From Climacium dendroides (taxonomy: Eukaryota; Streptophyta; Bryopsida; Hypnales; Climaciaceae), in assembly GCA_950106755.1 (NCBI GenBank), contig OX467086.1, positions 16,324,001 to 16,388,000 of the forward strand: 64,000 bases of DNA, read 5' to 3'. The notes beneath the pieces were generated by a model. The model had not been told where the DNA came from and ran no database searches. It saw nothing but the letters and a program-made list of their open reading frames with translations. Shown piece by piece: positions 24,972 through 38,300 of this stretch. A program made the position numbers and the translations under genes. Each line of letters begins with the position of its first letter. Positions within the stretch are counted from its first letter, which is position 1.

Positions 24972-26844
24972 TCAGGGCTCCACCAAACTAGTCTTTTCGG
25001 TAACTATCGGCCTCGGACCACTCCAAAGCTCAGCAAGTTCACCTCGAGCCCATGCGGCACCTAAAATTGATCCTAAAGTACTGGGCACCTGCAAAAAGGA
25101 TCAGAAGTAATTTAGCAACATGTAATACCAGCTGGGAATCAGGAAAGCACAAATGCGTTGAGTCCCGGCAAGGTAAACCACATTGAATTTCGAATGCTAA
25201 ACCAGCTCACACCAGCTTGTTCGGGTCAAAACTTGTCCAGGCATCCAGCATACTCTAGTTAGACTTTGTAGATCATATGATTCATGGTGAAATAAACGTC
25301 AATAATGTAAAATTTGTTTCCACTTGTTACCATCTGGATACACAACTACATGATCAAGAGTGAGGTGCCAGCAAGGCAGAAGACCCACAGAAACTACGCA
25401 CCAGATAGAGGAGCGCAGGTTGGGCCATCTGCGACAGCAGACCGGCAGCAAGAGCTGCCACCATGCCCACAGCATAGCCAACTCCACCAAATTGGACGTA
25501 CTTGTTTCCCCTTGAAAATGTGCCCTCGTTATCGCGCTCCCTGACTTTTCGATGATCGAAGCAGAGCACCAGTGATAAAAGCATCCCTGGAATGGCCTGT
25601 GGTAGAAACAAAACCTTCGTGCATCAGGAACGAGAGCTGATGTTTGCACACTACGAGAAAATGCAGGCTACGAACAAATCTCCAAGGTTCCCAAACAAGA
25701 TTTTAAGCATGGAAGGCACATGACAATACATTAAAGACCCAGGAACCTATAAAAAGAACCTATTCAATTGATCATATTGTGAAATATCAATTCATTCAGA
25801 TGGGGTCACATTTTAGCACTAGATTCAGTGAAGAACATTGTATGTGTTGGTCAAAAATATAAACAAAATTGGACAAAAGAAAGTTCCCATATGGCCCACT
25901 CAAAACTGCTAAAAAAGTATGAGGCCTTCTTGGTCCAATAGCGGTTAATTGGGGCTTCTTAAACAATGTGGCATTGTGCAGAATCAGATTCCACCTTTCT
26001 CATATTGTGAACAATGAGAAGAAAAAACACTTACCATGTCGCCAAGGCCGATCATGAGGTATTGACCGCGAAAACTCCCGCGGGATGAATCCCAGAAGCT
26101 GCGGGGGAAAATAAGCTTCAAAGGCAGGTCCAACTTCTTGGCGACGACCTCAGAGAATTTCTGCATGTTCAAGGAGCTTGCAACTGTGTGCACCGGGTTG
26201 GAAGTTTGTCGAGTGGCCACAGTGACCATAACGTTGGAGCCAAACAGTTGCTCGGAGAAAAACACCCAAAAGATGTCATACACAAACAAGCCCACCAGCA
26301 CCAGAGCACAGACCTTGATGTTGGGCAACCGCACATGGCTCACGAAGGCAATGCAGAGGGAGATTCCCAGCACGTTGTTCAACAGCCAATGCCCAGTCAC
26401 CATCCAGCTGGCCACCACCCCAATGCAAAACACGGCTAGCAATGCTTGGGAACGGGAGATAGGCCCACACCAGCTTCGGCTCACCACCACCACATCCCCT
26501 ACTCGGGCATTCAAGGCAGCCATACATGGAGCCAACGTGAACCCCAACGAGAGGAACGATGATACCAAAGTGAAGGCCATGATGACCATGGACACGGAGG
26601 AAAACAAATAGAACATGATAAGCAAGGAGCAGGAGCATGTGATGGGGATCAACAAGGCCTGGGAGGTGTCTAGTGTTACAGCCACGGCAGACTGACTCCC
26701 CACTCCAGTATAGTCACGATGCCTTTCGCCCTCCTTCTCAAATGCCAAAGCCCGCTGCGCCGAAGCTAACACCACCGACACTGAAGTGATGAGTAGCACG
26801 ACATAAGCAGGTTCGAACAGATGAATTAGCCTCCATAGCTCCAT
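24972..26844 (-). CDS. SPPL1-like: Signal peptide peptidase-like protein, SPPL1 type
   Basis: Three exons on the minus strand, 26844-26035, 25596-25402 and 25088-24972, all phase 0, give 373 residues. Arabidopsis SPPL1 and SPPL2 are about the same length. This is a multi-pass GxGD aspartyl protease that cuts transmembrane helices within the membrane. All three family motifs are present: YD at residues 189-190 (VYDIFWVF), GLGD at 266-269, split from the next exon right after GLGDM, and PAL at 330-332 (QPALLYL). The two motif aspartates are the catalytic pair. The N-terminus MELWRLIHLFEPAYVVLLIT and the SSCSLL-like block fit the endosomal SPPL1 group, not ER signal peptide peptidase, which ends in a KKxx-type signal. 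The start is supported by this family match. The gene is divergent from transaldolase. Confidence 0.95.
25740..25930 (+). repeat. Diverged duplication, copy in SPPL intron 1
   Basis: Within the first intron of the SPPL gene, this stretch resembles 27540-27715. Both share ATCATATTGTGAAA-TCAAT, GCACTAG/CCACTAG-ATCAGTG-AGAAC, ATGTGTTGG-CAAAAAT, CAAAACTGCT and TATGAGGC/CATGAGGC in order. Origin by local duplication is inferred. Confidence 0.55.
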
Positions 26845-28900
26845 TGGTTTCCTCCACTGCTTTCAGCAATCTTTCGGCAATCTTTCAGCAATCCGGTAAC
26901 TGATCTGATGAGCCCTTTTGCGACGCACAATACGGCACAGCTCAGATCTTGTTGCCTTCACCGCCTCAACGTCATTCTATATGTGGTCAGCTCTTTCAGG
27001 CAAAGCATGAAACAGAAAGGAGGTCTAGGGAGTGTCAGTGTTTGAAGGGACGACAGATTTTGATGTCAAAGATCCTGAATCCACGCTCCTACGGGAGCCA
27101 AGTTTGGCAACGGCGGCTTCGTCACATTCTGCATTTGCAGAGAAGCGGCCATGCAAACTCAGCAGAGGAAGAATGGAATGTGAACCTGCAAGTGTAGACA
27201 CAGCAACGATAGGGTTTCATTTATCTCTCATCGACAAAGCCTGCGGATATACTGGAAAGTGTACAGACGAGCACAAAATCTGGAAAAAATAGTAAAGAAA
27301 TTGCCAAATGTTCCAAAGAGATGAGCAGAATCTGATGGAAACCTAATAAGAAATACATACACGTAATTGTATCACAATTGCCGCAACCTCCTCAGTCAAA
27401 TTACTCCGTTTCAGCACAATATTTCGCAAGCAAAAACACTTCTACCACACGTCCTCATTCATCCATTTTACATTCTGCATGACCTAATTGTTGGCAATGA
27501 AACAAAAGCTCAGACTTTAACCCCTAAAGGACCAAAACTCATGGTAATAAGATCACCAATTCGATTAATCATATTGTGAAAATCAATAATTAAGATAGGA
27601 CCAAGGTTTATACCACTAGCATCAGTGCAGAACGTAGCATGTGTTGGGCAAAAATTATGACCTACCCAAAACTGCTCCATATAACATGAGGCTCAGTTTT
27701 GGATTCAAGGTCCTTTAGGGGTTAAAGATTGACATACCGATTGACAGATTTGTAATAGACCACGTGGTGGAATGCCTCGAAAATATAATCATCCAGGACA
27801 GCTCTCAACTAGGGTTTTAGTGTCAACGAAGGTAGCAACACACGAACAGCACCAATAGCCGGCTTCCACGGCAAGACCTAACGACAACAATTGTTCAACA
27901 CTCTCAGACAGAAGCGCAGAGCTCCGGTACACGTTCGATTAGGTCGCTGATGAGCTGACGAACATTGACAATTGCAACAGAAAATCACTTCAACTTCTAC
28001 CAGAACGCAGCAATTCCACATCTCACCACTTCAAAACTTCAGATGCCCGACATTCTTTTGCTCCTACCAAAGTACCAAACTCTTCCGAACCCCAAATAAG
28101 AAAAGTTCCGAATTCACAGGGAGCCGATCGCTTGGACGATCGGAAGTTCACATACCAACACTACTTCAGACATTCGTCGAGGGTCAATTCGCCATAGCCA
28201 AGGAAAGCCATGGTTGGTGGAGTGATGAGAGAAAGACTCGCAAAGCAGAGCCGTGACGACCCAAAGTTCAACCCTCCCCCAAAGTCCAAGTCATCCGCCA
28301 ACTCAGCAAATGGTAGGGTCCAGCCTTTCACATCAAAACTGGAGACGGAGCCCGATGCCGGTCCCGCCCTTGAACATTTGCCCTATTTCAAAATCTGGAT
28401 TTGCTGTGAATCGGGTTTATTAGGTTTGCAACTCTATCATCGACAAAGGTGCCCTCACTGTAGACTGAAGCCTAATTGATGTCAAATCATTCCCCCGCAG
28501 ATGCTGGAGTCGCGGCGACGGGATGGGTTTATTTCTTTTTTAAGACACAGTGTACAGTTCCGGTTTTATTTTCTGGGCTCATGTGGCGACAACAGTAAAA
28601 AATCTTATTTGTGAAATATTAAATACGTTCATACGGGTTACATACTTCACTGTAATGTGAAAAGATTAGGGGAATGCATTCAGACATGGCCAGAATCATG
28701 GAATTCGTGACGAATATCTGCCAAAAATGATTACAGTTCTCTGCAGCCGGCGTGGAATGCAGGAGCTTATCCAACGTCAGCCAGCGTCCCACAGGCAGAC
28801 CCGGGAGGCTTCTATGGAAACAGCGCCTCTTTGATTTAGTACAACAAAGGAGCCCTGTATCGCGGCGACTGGTGACACTATAGTGCGCTTGCCCATGCTC
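26845..28900. promoter_or_regulatory. Shared upstream region of SPPL and transaldolase
   Basis: Divergent intergenic DNA of about 2 kb. Close to the SPPL start are three tandem 11-base units, on the minus strand GATTGCTGAAA-like (about 26865-26895), probably in its leader. Bases 27540-27715 are the second copy of the diverged duplication in SPPL intron 1. Open frames at 26949-27292 and 27972-28479 lack domains and were not called. A CTATAAG box precedes the transaldolase leader at 28905. Confidence 0.45.
27540..27715 (+). repeat. Diverged duplication, upstream copy
   Basis: Partner of the stretch in SPPL intron 1 (25740-25930), same orientation, with recognisable shared blocks but many substitutions. 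Confidence 0.55.
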
Positions 28901-28904
28901 TTGC

Positions 28905-29522
28905 CTATAAGTGAAGTCGCCTCTTCATTCCTCTACCTCCCTCTTTCGCTCGCTCGCTAGCTCTCCTTGTGCAATTTTCTTGCGAGAGTTTGGAAGCCAG
29001 GTGAGCATGAAGAAGAAGACTACACCGTTTGATTTTATGTTTCTTGATTTTTGTTACAGCTATTGCGAGTTTGTTGTTGTTTCCGGAGTCTTGTTGTTAG
29101 TGTTGCTTTTTTTTAGTTTGTACCTGCGATCGGGCTGGAAGGTTCGTCAAGGTTTTGTGTCAGTGCCATTTTGCTATGTGCTGGTTGAATGCTCAATTAC
29201 AGAATATTATCGGCATCATCTCCCTGGCAGTGTACCAGAGGCATTGTACTGTGATAAGGAACAGGGATCGGAGTGAAACGATAGTTTTCTTGGTCGGCAA
29301 ACCCTTTCTAAATTGTGCATAGAGCTCATCCTTAGTCTCCTTTTAGTTCCTCTTAAGCAGTGTTTTCTGGGTTGAGGGTTTTGAAGCTGCGGCGAGGGGT
29401 GCTGCATGATGCGCTTGTTGCTTGTCTCTCCAAGAAAGTTTTTTGGGAGTCAATTTGTTGGTTTGAGAAGAATATTCTGCTTCTAGAATGCTGACGTGCT
29501 GCTGTGATCTGTCTGTTTGCAG
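28905..29522 (+). promoter_or_regulatory. Transaldolase core promoter, leader exon and leader intron
   Basis: CTATAAG at 28905-28911 is followed by a pyrimidine-rich leader (CTACCTCCCTCTTTCGCTCG). The leader exon ends with a strong donor CCAG|GTGAGC at 29000/29001. The leader intron ends with GTTTGCAG at 29522, nine bases before the ATG. Introns in 5' leaders often raise plant expression; that effect here is inference. Confidence 0.65.
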
Positions 29523-29531
29523 GTGCTCGAG

Positions 29532-32347
29532 ATGGCAGCTCTAAAGATGTACTGTTCGTCTGCTATTGTGGGAAGTAATTTGGGAACAAGCGTGACGAAT
29601 GGCACGACTCTTGCTTCTGGGGAGTTTGTGGGCTTGAAGATGATGCCGTCGTTGAAAGCATCGTCTTTCACCACGCGCTCCGTGCCAGTGTACGCAGCGC
29701 CAGTGACACACTTGGCCAAGTGAGACTCCTTGCAACATTCCAGAATTGTTCCCTTCTGTGCCATCCGTCATACACAGCAATTAATACACTCTGACTCTGT
29801 TAAATTGTTAACACCTAAATACCAAGCTGTTTCTTATAGCGCTTCGGAGGAGGTCATGTGGGGACTGTTTTTTTCCTAATTTTTTGCATTGTTTGATCAT
29901 CACAGACTATTATCTTCTCTGATTCTGGAGATATATAATTTGCCCCCATTTTCCACAATATGGTCAATCAAATTGGTCATTTTGAAGCCCTGGGTCCTTT
30001 GGGGGCTTAAAGACAGTACTGATATTTTGATCGTTGATAAATTTTGGTTTGCAGATGCTGGAATACCATCTCAACCGAGAAGAAGACACTTTTGCATGAC
30101 ATGTATGACCAGCAAAAGCAGAGCCCGTGGTATGACAATCTTCGTCGCCCAGTGACCATGTTGGAGCCTTTGATCAAGAGTGGCGTTCGAGGTGTCACCA
30201 GCAACCCTACGGTACTCTTTCAAGGAAAGAAAACTCTGTGTTTGATTGAGTTCTTGGGTTTGCTGGAAACCGGTTCTACTGCGGTTGAAGAATTCTATCC
30301 CCAAATGCAGATGTTATCCAGCAAGGATTCGTTGTGGTTATTACTCGCTCGTGGGCTCACTCTAGATCTCTGTTTTGCAGATTTTTGAAAAGGCCATAAC
30401 AGGGTCTGCCGAGTATGATGATCAGTTCAGGTATTACTTCTGTTGTTATGAATACACTGTGCAAAGCTTGAAGAACATTTTCTATTCTGTTGTTTTGTGT
30501 CATTCTGCATTTTTGCGATTAGCTGGTGTCCGGTCCGGTGCCACTTTTGGAACTCTCAAATCTCGGGCAAAGCACTTATGCCTTCATTTTTTGTTTCTGT
30601 CACAGGAACTGCATTAGAGAAGGCAAGAACGTGGAGGAAGCATACTGGGAACTTGTCATTAAAGACATTCAGGATGCCTGTGACTTGTTTTTGCCACTCT
30701 ACCAAAAGAGTGATGGTATCGATGGTTACATTTCCGTCGAAGTCTCCCCTCTTTTGGCAAACGAAACCCAAGCCACCATTGATTCTGCAAAGTATTTACG
30801 CCAGAGGGTAAATCGACCCAATGTCCTCATCAAGATCCCGGCAACGTTGGAGTGCATTGAATCAATCACACAAGTCATCGCTTCATCCATCAGTGTGAAT
30901 GTGACGGTAAGCGTTTGATTCCACGTTTCTGGAACTTATACACTGGCAAACGTTGTTTGCATCCTTGCAAGTGGCTGCGAATTCTATGATATTGACCTTC
31001 ATGCAAGTGGTGCAGTTTTGTTCTATCAACTAGTTGAAGGCATAATGGTTGGTGAATCACAATTCTCTAGACGTTTAGGTTACGAGCCGGAGTGATGTTA
31101 CCATCAGTTGTCATTTATTGTTATTCTAGATGCCTTTGTTGAATCTTGTTTCTGACGCATTATGGTTTTCTCTCTTACAGCTTATATTTTCTCTAGCGAG
31201 GTACGAGGCAGTCATTGATGCATACATAGCGGGACTTGAGGCAGTCGAAGGAGATCTGTCGAAGATAGCGAGTGTTGCTTCCTTTTTTGTCAGTCGTGTG
31301 GATACATTGGTTGACAAGAAGCTGAATGCGATCGGCACCAAGGAGGCACTTGAGCTGAAGGGCAAGGTATTGCAATCTCCTTGTAGCGAGTAGAGGAATT
31401 GTGCTTAAATGAAGGCTTGGAGGACAATCACATATTGAACTTTTTTTTGTTTCGTTTACCTCGTAATCAGCATGTTCGAAGAGTGCAAATTGCACAACGT
31501 ATTTGCGAGAAGGAAGAAAGTGACATCAAAAAACAACAGGGAGCTTAATTCGAAAATCCCGATGTGACTTAATGAAGACAATAGACATTGCCTTCAGTAA
31601 CTACTCGTATTTTGGATGTGTTGCAATGCTGCAGCTACACCTTCAATGGTTCTGGGATCATTTTTTTATTCTGCTGTTTTAGGAATCTTTCTTGATGCTT
31701 CAATTAATACATTTCAAGTTCAGATATTATGGTTTGATCGAAAATCCTAAATTCTCCGTCATGACGTTTTTCTGTTGTCCTTGGTACAGGCTGCAAATGC
31801 ACAGGCGGGCTTAGCATTCAAGCTCTATCAGAAGAAGTTTTCTGGTCCACGTTGGGAAGTGTTGGCAAAACGGGGAGCCCAGAAGCAGAGAGTGCTTTGG
31901 GCTTCCACTGGTGTGAAGGACCCATCATATCCAGATACTCTCTATGTCAATCCTCTTATCGGCCCTGATACTGTGAGTTCTAGAAGGAAATTTCAATATT
32001 TTATTTTTCTGGTGCAAACTTCCTTCATTGCAGATATTTATTCAAGTTATACAGGACTACTCCTGCTTTGGTCTGACTGTGTTTTGTATGAATTGTAGGT
32101 TACTACCATGCCTGATGTGGCTCTGAATGCCTTTGTGGACCATGGAACGGTGGCGAGAACCATTGATGCTGACTTGGCCGGGGCGAAAAGGATTTATGAC
32201 AAGATAGAGGAGTTGGGCATTAGCTGGGAGGATGTGGGCCTTCAGTTGGAGCATGAAGGCGTCGCATCATTCAAGAAAAGTTTTACTGATCTGGTTCAGA
32301 ATCTAACGGGGAAAGCAGATCACCTTGCAAAGAGTAAGCTCTCCTAA
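29532..32347 (+). CDS. TAL: Transaldolase, plastid type
   Basis: Seven coding exons: 29532-29719, 30055-30211, 30381-30430, 30606-30906, 31181-31366, 31790-31972 and 32099-32347. All introns are GT..AG and all junctions keep the frame, giving 437 residues, the usual size for plant plastid transaldolase. The enzyme moves a dihydroxyacetone unit from sedoheptulose-7-phosphate to glyceraldehyde-3-phosphate in the pentose phosphate pathway. The first 60 or so residues are rich in Ser, Thr and small residues with few acids, as expected of a chloroplast transit peptide. Family motifs are GVTSNPTIFEKAI at the second/third exon join, [17 protein letters not shown] with the Schiff-base lysine at residue 208, and ISVNVTLIFS. 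The C-terminal part [19 protein letters not shown] also matches. Nothing appears broken. Confidence 0.97.
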
Positions 32348-35300
32348 TCATGCACATCATATTATCTGAATCTGAAATTGTTTCTTAGTTTCCTCAACCT
32401 TGGAAATTCCACGTTACAGGTGTCGAAGTCCGTGACTTCAACTGCAAGATTTTTTTTCCCTTTACTTTTCGAGCCTTGTGATTCAGAGCCCACAATTCTT
32501 GTTAAAAATTCTAGTATTCACGAAGAATTTTCAGTCTTCATTTGAGAATTTCCTCTTAATATAGAACACACATAACATCTGGTCCTTAGCAATTGTGAGA
32601 GCTCCATTGGAGATGGTAACTAAAGATGACTAAATAGTTTGGCTTTCATTGTAGAGAGCATGCATGGTACCTGGTGAATGGCCAGCGCCTGTATTCGTCT
32701 TGTGTATCCCAGTTGAGATGAGCGCAAAGTGTGCACATGTAGAATCTATATCGTTTCCAAGGATTTGAGGCAGCTTCTCAAGAATGTTATGAAGTTTCGC
32801 ACTGTGGGCCTGTTGCCATCACTGATTTTTCTCATAGTGATGTTTTCTTTTCCTTTTTTGCAGGTATTTAAATGTAGTATCATGGTCTTTGCGGGTTTTG
32901 CGGTGTTTCAGGGACATGACATAAGCAGGCGAACTGATGTTGTGGTATGTGGTTTTTGACTCACCGAATTTGGTCAAACATTGACCTCTTTTATGGCACA
33001 TCACAACGACGAAGTATATATGGACTGCAAAGTAAGAACTGATAGTCTAGATTGCCAGATGACTGTTTTGGGGGAATTTTTTTCCAATGCATTCAAGTTT
33101 TTAAGTTGTTGTACAGCCAAGTTCTATGCTAAAACAGAAGTGGAATCTGCTGATTTTACCTTCATCTATCCATATGAATCTACAATGCTTGAACGCGCTG
33201 ATATCTTCAAGTGTGCATCCTTTTGTTGCATTTGCAAAATGAAATCTTTTATTTTTCAAACAACAGTAAGTGAAGGAACCTCTTCCTGTGAGAGGACCTT
33301 TTGCAATAAGTCAAAAAAATGTTACTAACGAACTCATGTTTAAAACCTAATAAGTACAGCATTTGAATGCGGTAGTCAAAGCTTATCCGCAGTTTCACTC
33401 ACCTTAAGAGAATAGTTTTAAATAGGACCTTCTGTTGATTCATACGATATCTAAATAGTACCAGTACATAGGTTTAGTGCCACAATCCTCTTGATAATGG
33501 AGTGTTTTAATGGAGCAAAACTTCATTCTCATAACGAAAACCTCTCCAGACAGTTGAAGCTGGAGGAATGGGATCGCCTTCGTATCTCTTGGTTTATAGA
33601 TTGGATGCTATATGGATTTGAAGTGTTGAGTTCCACAGAGTCTCTGTGTTGAATTTTGTAAAACGCTTGGGAAGAGGTCATCCAATCTTGGCTGATTGTG
33701 AAGAGTACGCTCACTCACCCCAAAGAGTTAGTGTATAAGGTAGGAGGTCTATAAAGTCTTTCAGCTCTAAAAGTGTCTTTCTAACCTAATGGTACTTTTT
33801 ACTTTTTCATTGTACTAGCAATGTACTCCCTCCATCCCAAAATGATCTTCTTGTTGGTCTTAATTTTTTGTCCCAAAATGATCTTTCTGTTGTACTTCGT
33901 GATGTTGACAATTGATCGTATTTGGTTTTTTATTGCTATTTGGGACCCCAACAAAATAACTCCAAGTAGTAGTTCCCCCTTCATCTATGCAATCATTAAT
34001 CAAAAAACAAATGAAATGAGTCAAAGGGGTCAATCAACATTGTTTATTCTTATTTTTTGCATCTTTTTAAATATTGCTTGATTGAAGAAGATGAAGCTCT
34101 AGGAAATAAATCAAAGGACTACATGTAGTCTTGGGCTTATATTAAATGCCTACAAAATGACAACTTTACACTCAACAATTAATTGACCAATGATGCTCCT
34201 TGAAAATATCCCCCAAAATCTACTTCTCAACATTCTAAAGCTATATAACTTTGAAAAGGGCTCTGAAACTCATAGTTTCTAAAATACTAGGATGCACCAA
34301 ACACTACTAAAAGCAAAAAATTGGTGTATAAATGTTATTTTTGGCCTTAATCACAAACATTTTGTCCAATAAGAAAATCATTTTGGAACAAACTTAAGGT
34401 AGTACAAATTATGTATTCCAGAGTACATTTTAGGAGTTAGACACTTTCGATGATCACGTACTAGGTTTCAACTTCAATAATTCATAACTAATTTCATGAA
34501 ACAACTTTAGGTAGTTGCTAGTTTCATTTGTCTTTCAAAAAAATTGTATTGAAAAATATTTCAAGAAGTTTACCAATTTGGAATGTTGGATTATTTACTG
34601 TGGAAATCATCTATTTTGATATTGTGTGTATCATTTATTTAAAAAACCCTAAGAAAACCCTAAGGTCAAACTATTGAATAGGACCTCTCCTTTTCACAAA
34701 ACATTCTATTGATGAATGTTTGCTATTTTGTCTTAGTACATAGAAAGATTCTTCATCATCTGTTGAACATTTAGTATCTATAGTGATGATATAGGGTTAT
34801 TGTCTCCAAATTAGTTTTTGCCTCTTAATTGGATGCTTTATGGTCCTCCTACTTTAGACTAACTTAATGTTAAGAGTTTTGTATTTCATTTCTAGTAAAC
34901 ATAAATAGCAATAAAATATACTTTTAAATCCTAGAAAAATGATGCCTATTGCCAAGGTAGAGAGTACAAAATTATCAAATTTTTGAATGAAGAATGAATA
35001 GGTTCACACTTTGTTTTTACAATATTTTTTAAAGTCATTCATTGGACATTATTTTGTCTTTTATAGTTTTTAAGGTTAAAAGCATGGAAATATGATATAG
35101 AATCTTTAAAATTTTTATATTATTTTTTCAAAAATTTACCTCTAAAGGTTGGATGCATCCCCAAATTGAATGCACCTTAATCAAACTCAATTGCATTTTT
35201 TAACCCCTAAAGTCCCAAAGTCCCTATAGAAGACTCTAGGGATTTCAGGTAGGCTTGTATGATCCGAATTTTAAACATGATTTAAATTTTTTTTTTAATA

Positions 35301-38300
35301 TAGGAAATCAGATTAGCTTTCCAGGAATATAATTTTTTTTCAAACGGTGCCTGAAAACAAAAATTATGCCTCCATGAGTCCAAAAAGCAACTCAAGGGAC
35401 AACTAAAAAAAATCACAAAAAATTTGAATTTTTTGAATTTTGAATTTTTTTCTCAAAGTTTATATTTTTGTCTAAATCTAAAGCTTTTATTCATTCTATT
35501 TGAAATAGTGATGAGAAAGTTATGGACAATCTTATTTGGGGGGCAATCTAAGCATCTTATTGAAAAAATAACATATAGAATTCGTTTTTGAATGCAATTT
35601 TTATAATTTTTCAAAAAAAATTGTTAGGTAGGATTAAGTTTGCTTGCTAGAACAATCTCACCATTGGGATTATTGTCTTTCAATTCCATCTTTGAGCTAT
35701 TAATGGTTTAGTTATCTCTTCAATCTTTAACCTACTTCTACTTAACAATTTTTTAATGAGTGAAAATTAAGTGCTTTTTTGTTGAATTTTTTTTCTTAGA
35801 TTCTCAACTCAATTCTTCAACATAAAAAATTAGAAAATCAAAATCAATAGTGCAAAAATTTAAAATTAAGAAGATTCAAAGTCAAATATCTAGCTGATTA
35901 AGGTGTAAAATAAACTTGTTTTCTTTTCACTTTAAATGCAAATATCTTGCAATCTATGGGGTCAAAGTTTTTAAAATTTCTTCCATGCATTCTCATGCTA
36001 GTCTAGTGCAAGATCTTATAGTTAGATGTGCAGAGAAAAACAATTTATAAGATTCTTGCTCTTTGTAATAGAAATGGCGGTTTTGAGTGAGTTTGGATGG
36101 AAAAAAGACCTTGGGACTTTATGGGTCAAGCTAAATATCCATTTTCAATGTCTTAAATTAAATCAAGAAAAGAAAACTTGACAAATTAATGAAGTTTCAA
36201 ATCCATTTTAGAACTTGCCAACATTTTGAATGTTTAATGACTTACCACAATCGCAAGCTCAATGTATTAGGATCCAAATTACACAATTACATCAAGTGAT
36301 TTTCATTTCTGTTTTCTTATTTAGAATTTAATCTTAAGTTTAAATTACATACTACAAAGTATTATTTTTCATTGTACCCTTCAGTTTTGGTGAAAAAAAT
36401 TCAAAATGTTCCAATATATATGATAATAATATGTATTTTTGTTATTACAATTTCTACTTTAAAAAATCATAATAATCTGATTTTTCCACCCAAAAATTTG
36501 AAAAATCAAAATCTATAGTTACAACATTTTTTCACAAATTTAAAAAAAAAATTAGATGGACACCTACTCAAACTTCCAACACTCGGAGTCGATGTTTCAC
36601 TCATGATTGTGATGACAAATTCTCCAGAAAGACTCCAAAAAGACTGAATGCACGGACAGGACTAACTCCAAAGCAACTAACTCCTCAAATTGTCCTGCAC
36701 TTGGGTTGGATTCAATTCCTGGTAAAGTGGAATTCAATCCTGGTCACCAACGAAAAGGGAATGGTCACATGTTTGACTCAACGTGAAGACTGGTCGGTTA
36801 CCGAACTCTGGTTTGTGATACCAAAGTCTGAAGATCATTCTGTACAATAAAACTTTAAAAGGAGTTAAACAAAAAAAAAATCCGAAGATCAGAGTGGCCT
36901 GCAACAGGATGCAAAAAAGAAACAACTAAAAATCCAATCCTTTTGATTGAACTCACCTACTTCATCGATCACTGGCCTAATTATTCCTGGATCCCAACCA
37001 GGATTCCACTTTCGAATTGTCCTCCAAGGCAGTGTAACTTGCGATCTGAACTGCTACTGGAGTGATGAAGCTGCACCTAATCGAGAAGATGTGGGTTTAA
37101 CTCAAGTCCTCCAAGCCATTCTCGTAGCTTTTGACTCCCACAACATGATACTGAACACTTCATTTGCGAAAACGTTGAATGATTATAGTGAAGCCAACTA
37201 TAAAGGAATTATAATGAAGCGAACTATAAAAATGGGCATCATGTGACACCTGCAGTGCACAACGGTTTAGTACACCCGGTGCAGTGTACCTAATAGATTG
37301 CTCATGGAGGCTTTTGTCGCACTTTTCATTTTCGTTCCTCCTTCGACACGGAAGGAGGCTTTGCACGTTTACGGGGGTGGGTAGTTCAACAGATAGTTTC
37401 CTGTCGACAAGGACATAGCCAGTGTAACCGTGTCCGTGAATCTAATTGAGGATTTGGATGGCGTAGCTTCCATCAGTTAAGTTGCACCGGCGCGGTAGTC
37501 TCTGAACTCTCTAATTTCCCTCAGTTCCCATTAAAATCAGCATTGTCACGCTCATTGAATCCAATTCCAATTGGCGTCACTGATTCCTACGTTGCGTCAG
37601 TGTCGAAAGACTCTTGCCCCTTCAGTTGTTTCCTTGTATTCACTTTTGCACAAACCCAGAGAACTTTGGCAATGTGGGATGATGACAAAGGTACTAACTA
37701 CTAGATGATAAAAAAATAGCTTGAAGACAAACTCTCAATCTTGATAAGAGTACGACTTTTTGCATACTTGGAAGGTCAACTACTTGGCAACCACTTGGCA
37801 CCTCAAGGACCGACTCTGCCAAAGCTTGGCATTAATCGGGCATGAATCTTGCGTTGTGTAAAGCACAAATCTTGCATTATCTATCGTAGTTCAGTTTATG
37901 CAATTCTGTCTGGAAATCCAAAGCAGGGTAGAGAATTTGTCATATTCGCATTCCCGCATGATAACATTTGAATGCCTGATTTGAGGTTTCAATAACCCCC
38001 AGCAAACCGGATTCGTTCTGATCATCTACACCTTACACGTGTTTTTGAACATCGGACTAGTTTTCCCGACAGTTCAAAACTTTGAATCTGATGGGCATAG
38101 CAAGGTCGATTGTCATCAAGGTAGACTGTCTCTGTGTTGAGTACTGTAATCGTTCCGAGTGCACAATAAGTTATATACAAGGTAGAAACAAAACGCACAC
38201 TTTGACTAGAGTTTAAAATGCACGGTCTGAGGGAGTTTATATGATAATAAGTGCGTGCAATGGCCTTCCATGGCTTTATCGCAACAATACATTCGCGAAA

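Noticed and set aside
28210..28479. + strand 89-codon frame upstream of transaldolase
   Set aside because: Polar composition with a Cys pair at the end looked gene-like, but there is no domain, no splice partner and it sits in a divergent promoter.
32729..33328. Open frames after transaldolase with splice-like signals
   Set aside because: No family likeness and AT-rich; taken as 3' flank.
36947..37246. 99-codon + strand frame starting MNSPTSS
   Set aside because: No domain; composition matches surrounding non-coding sequence.
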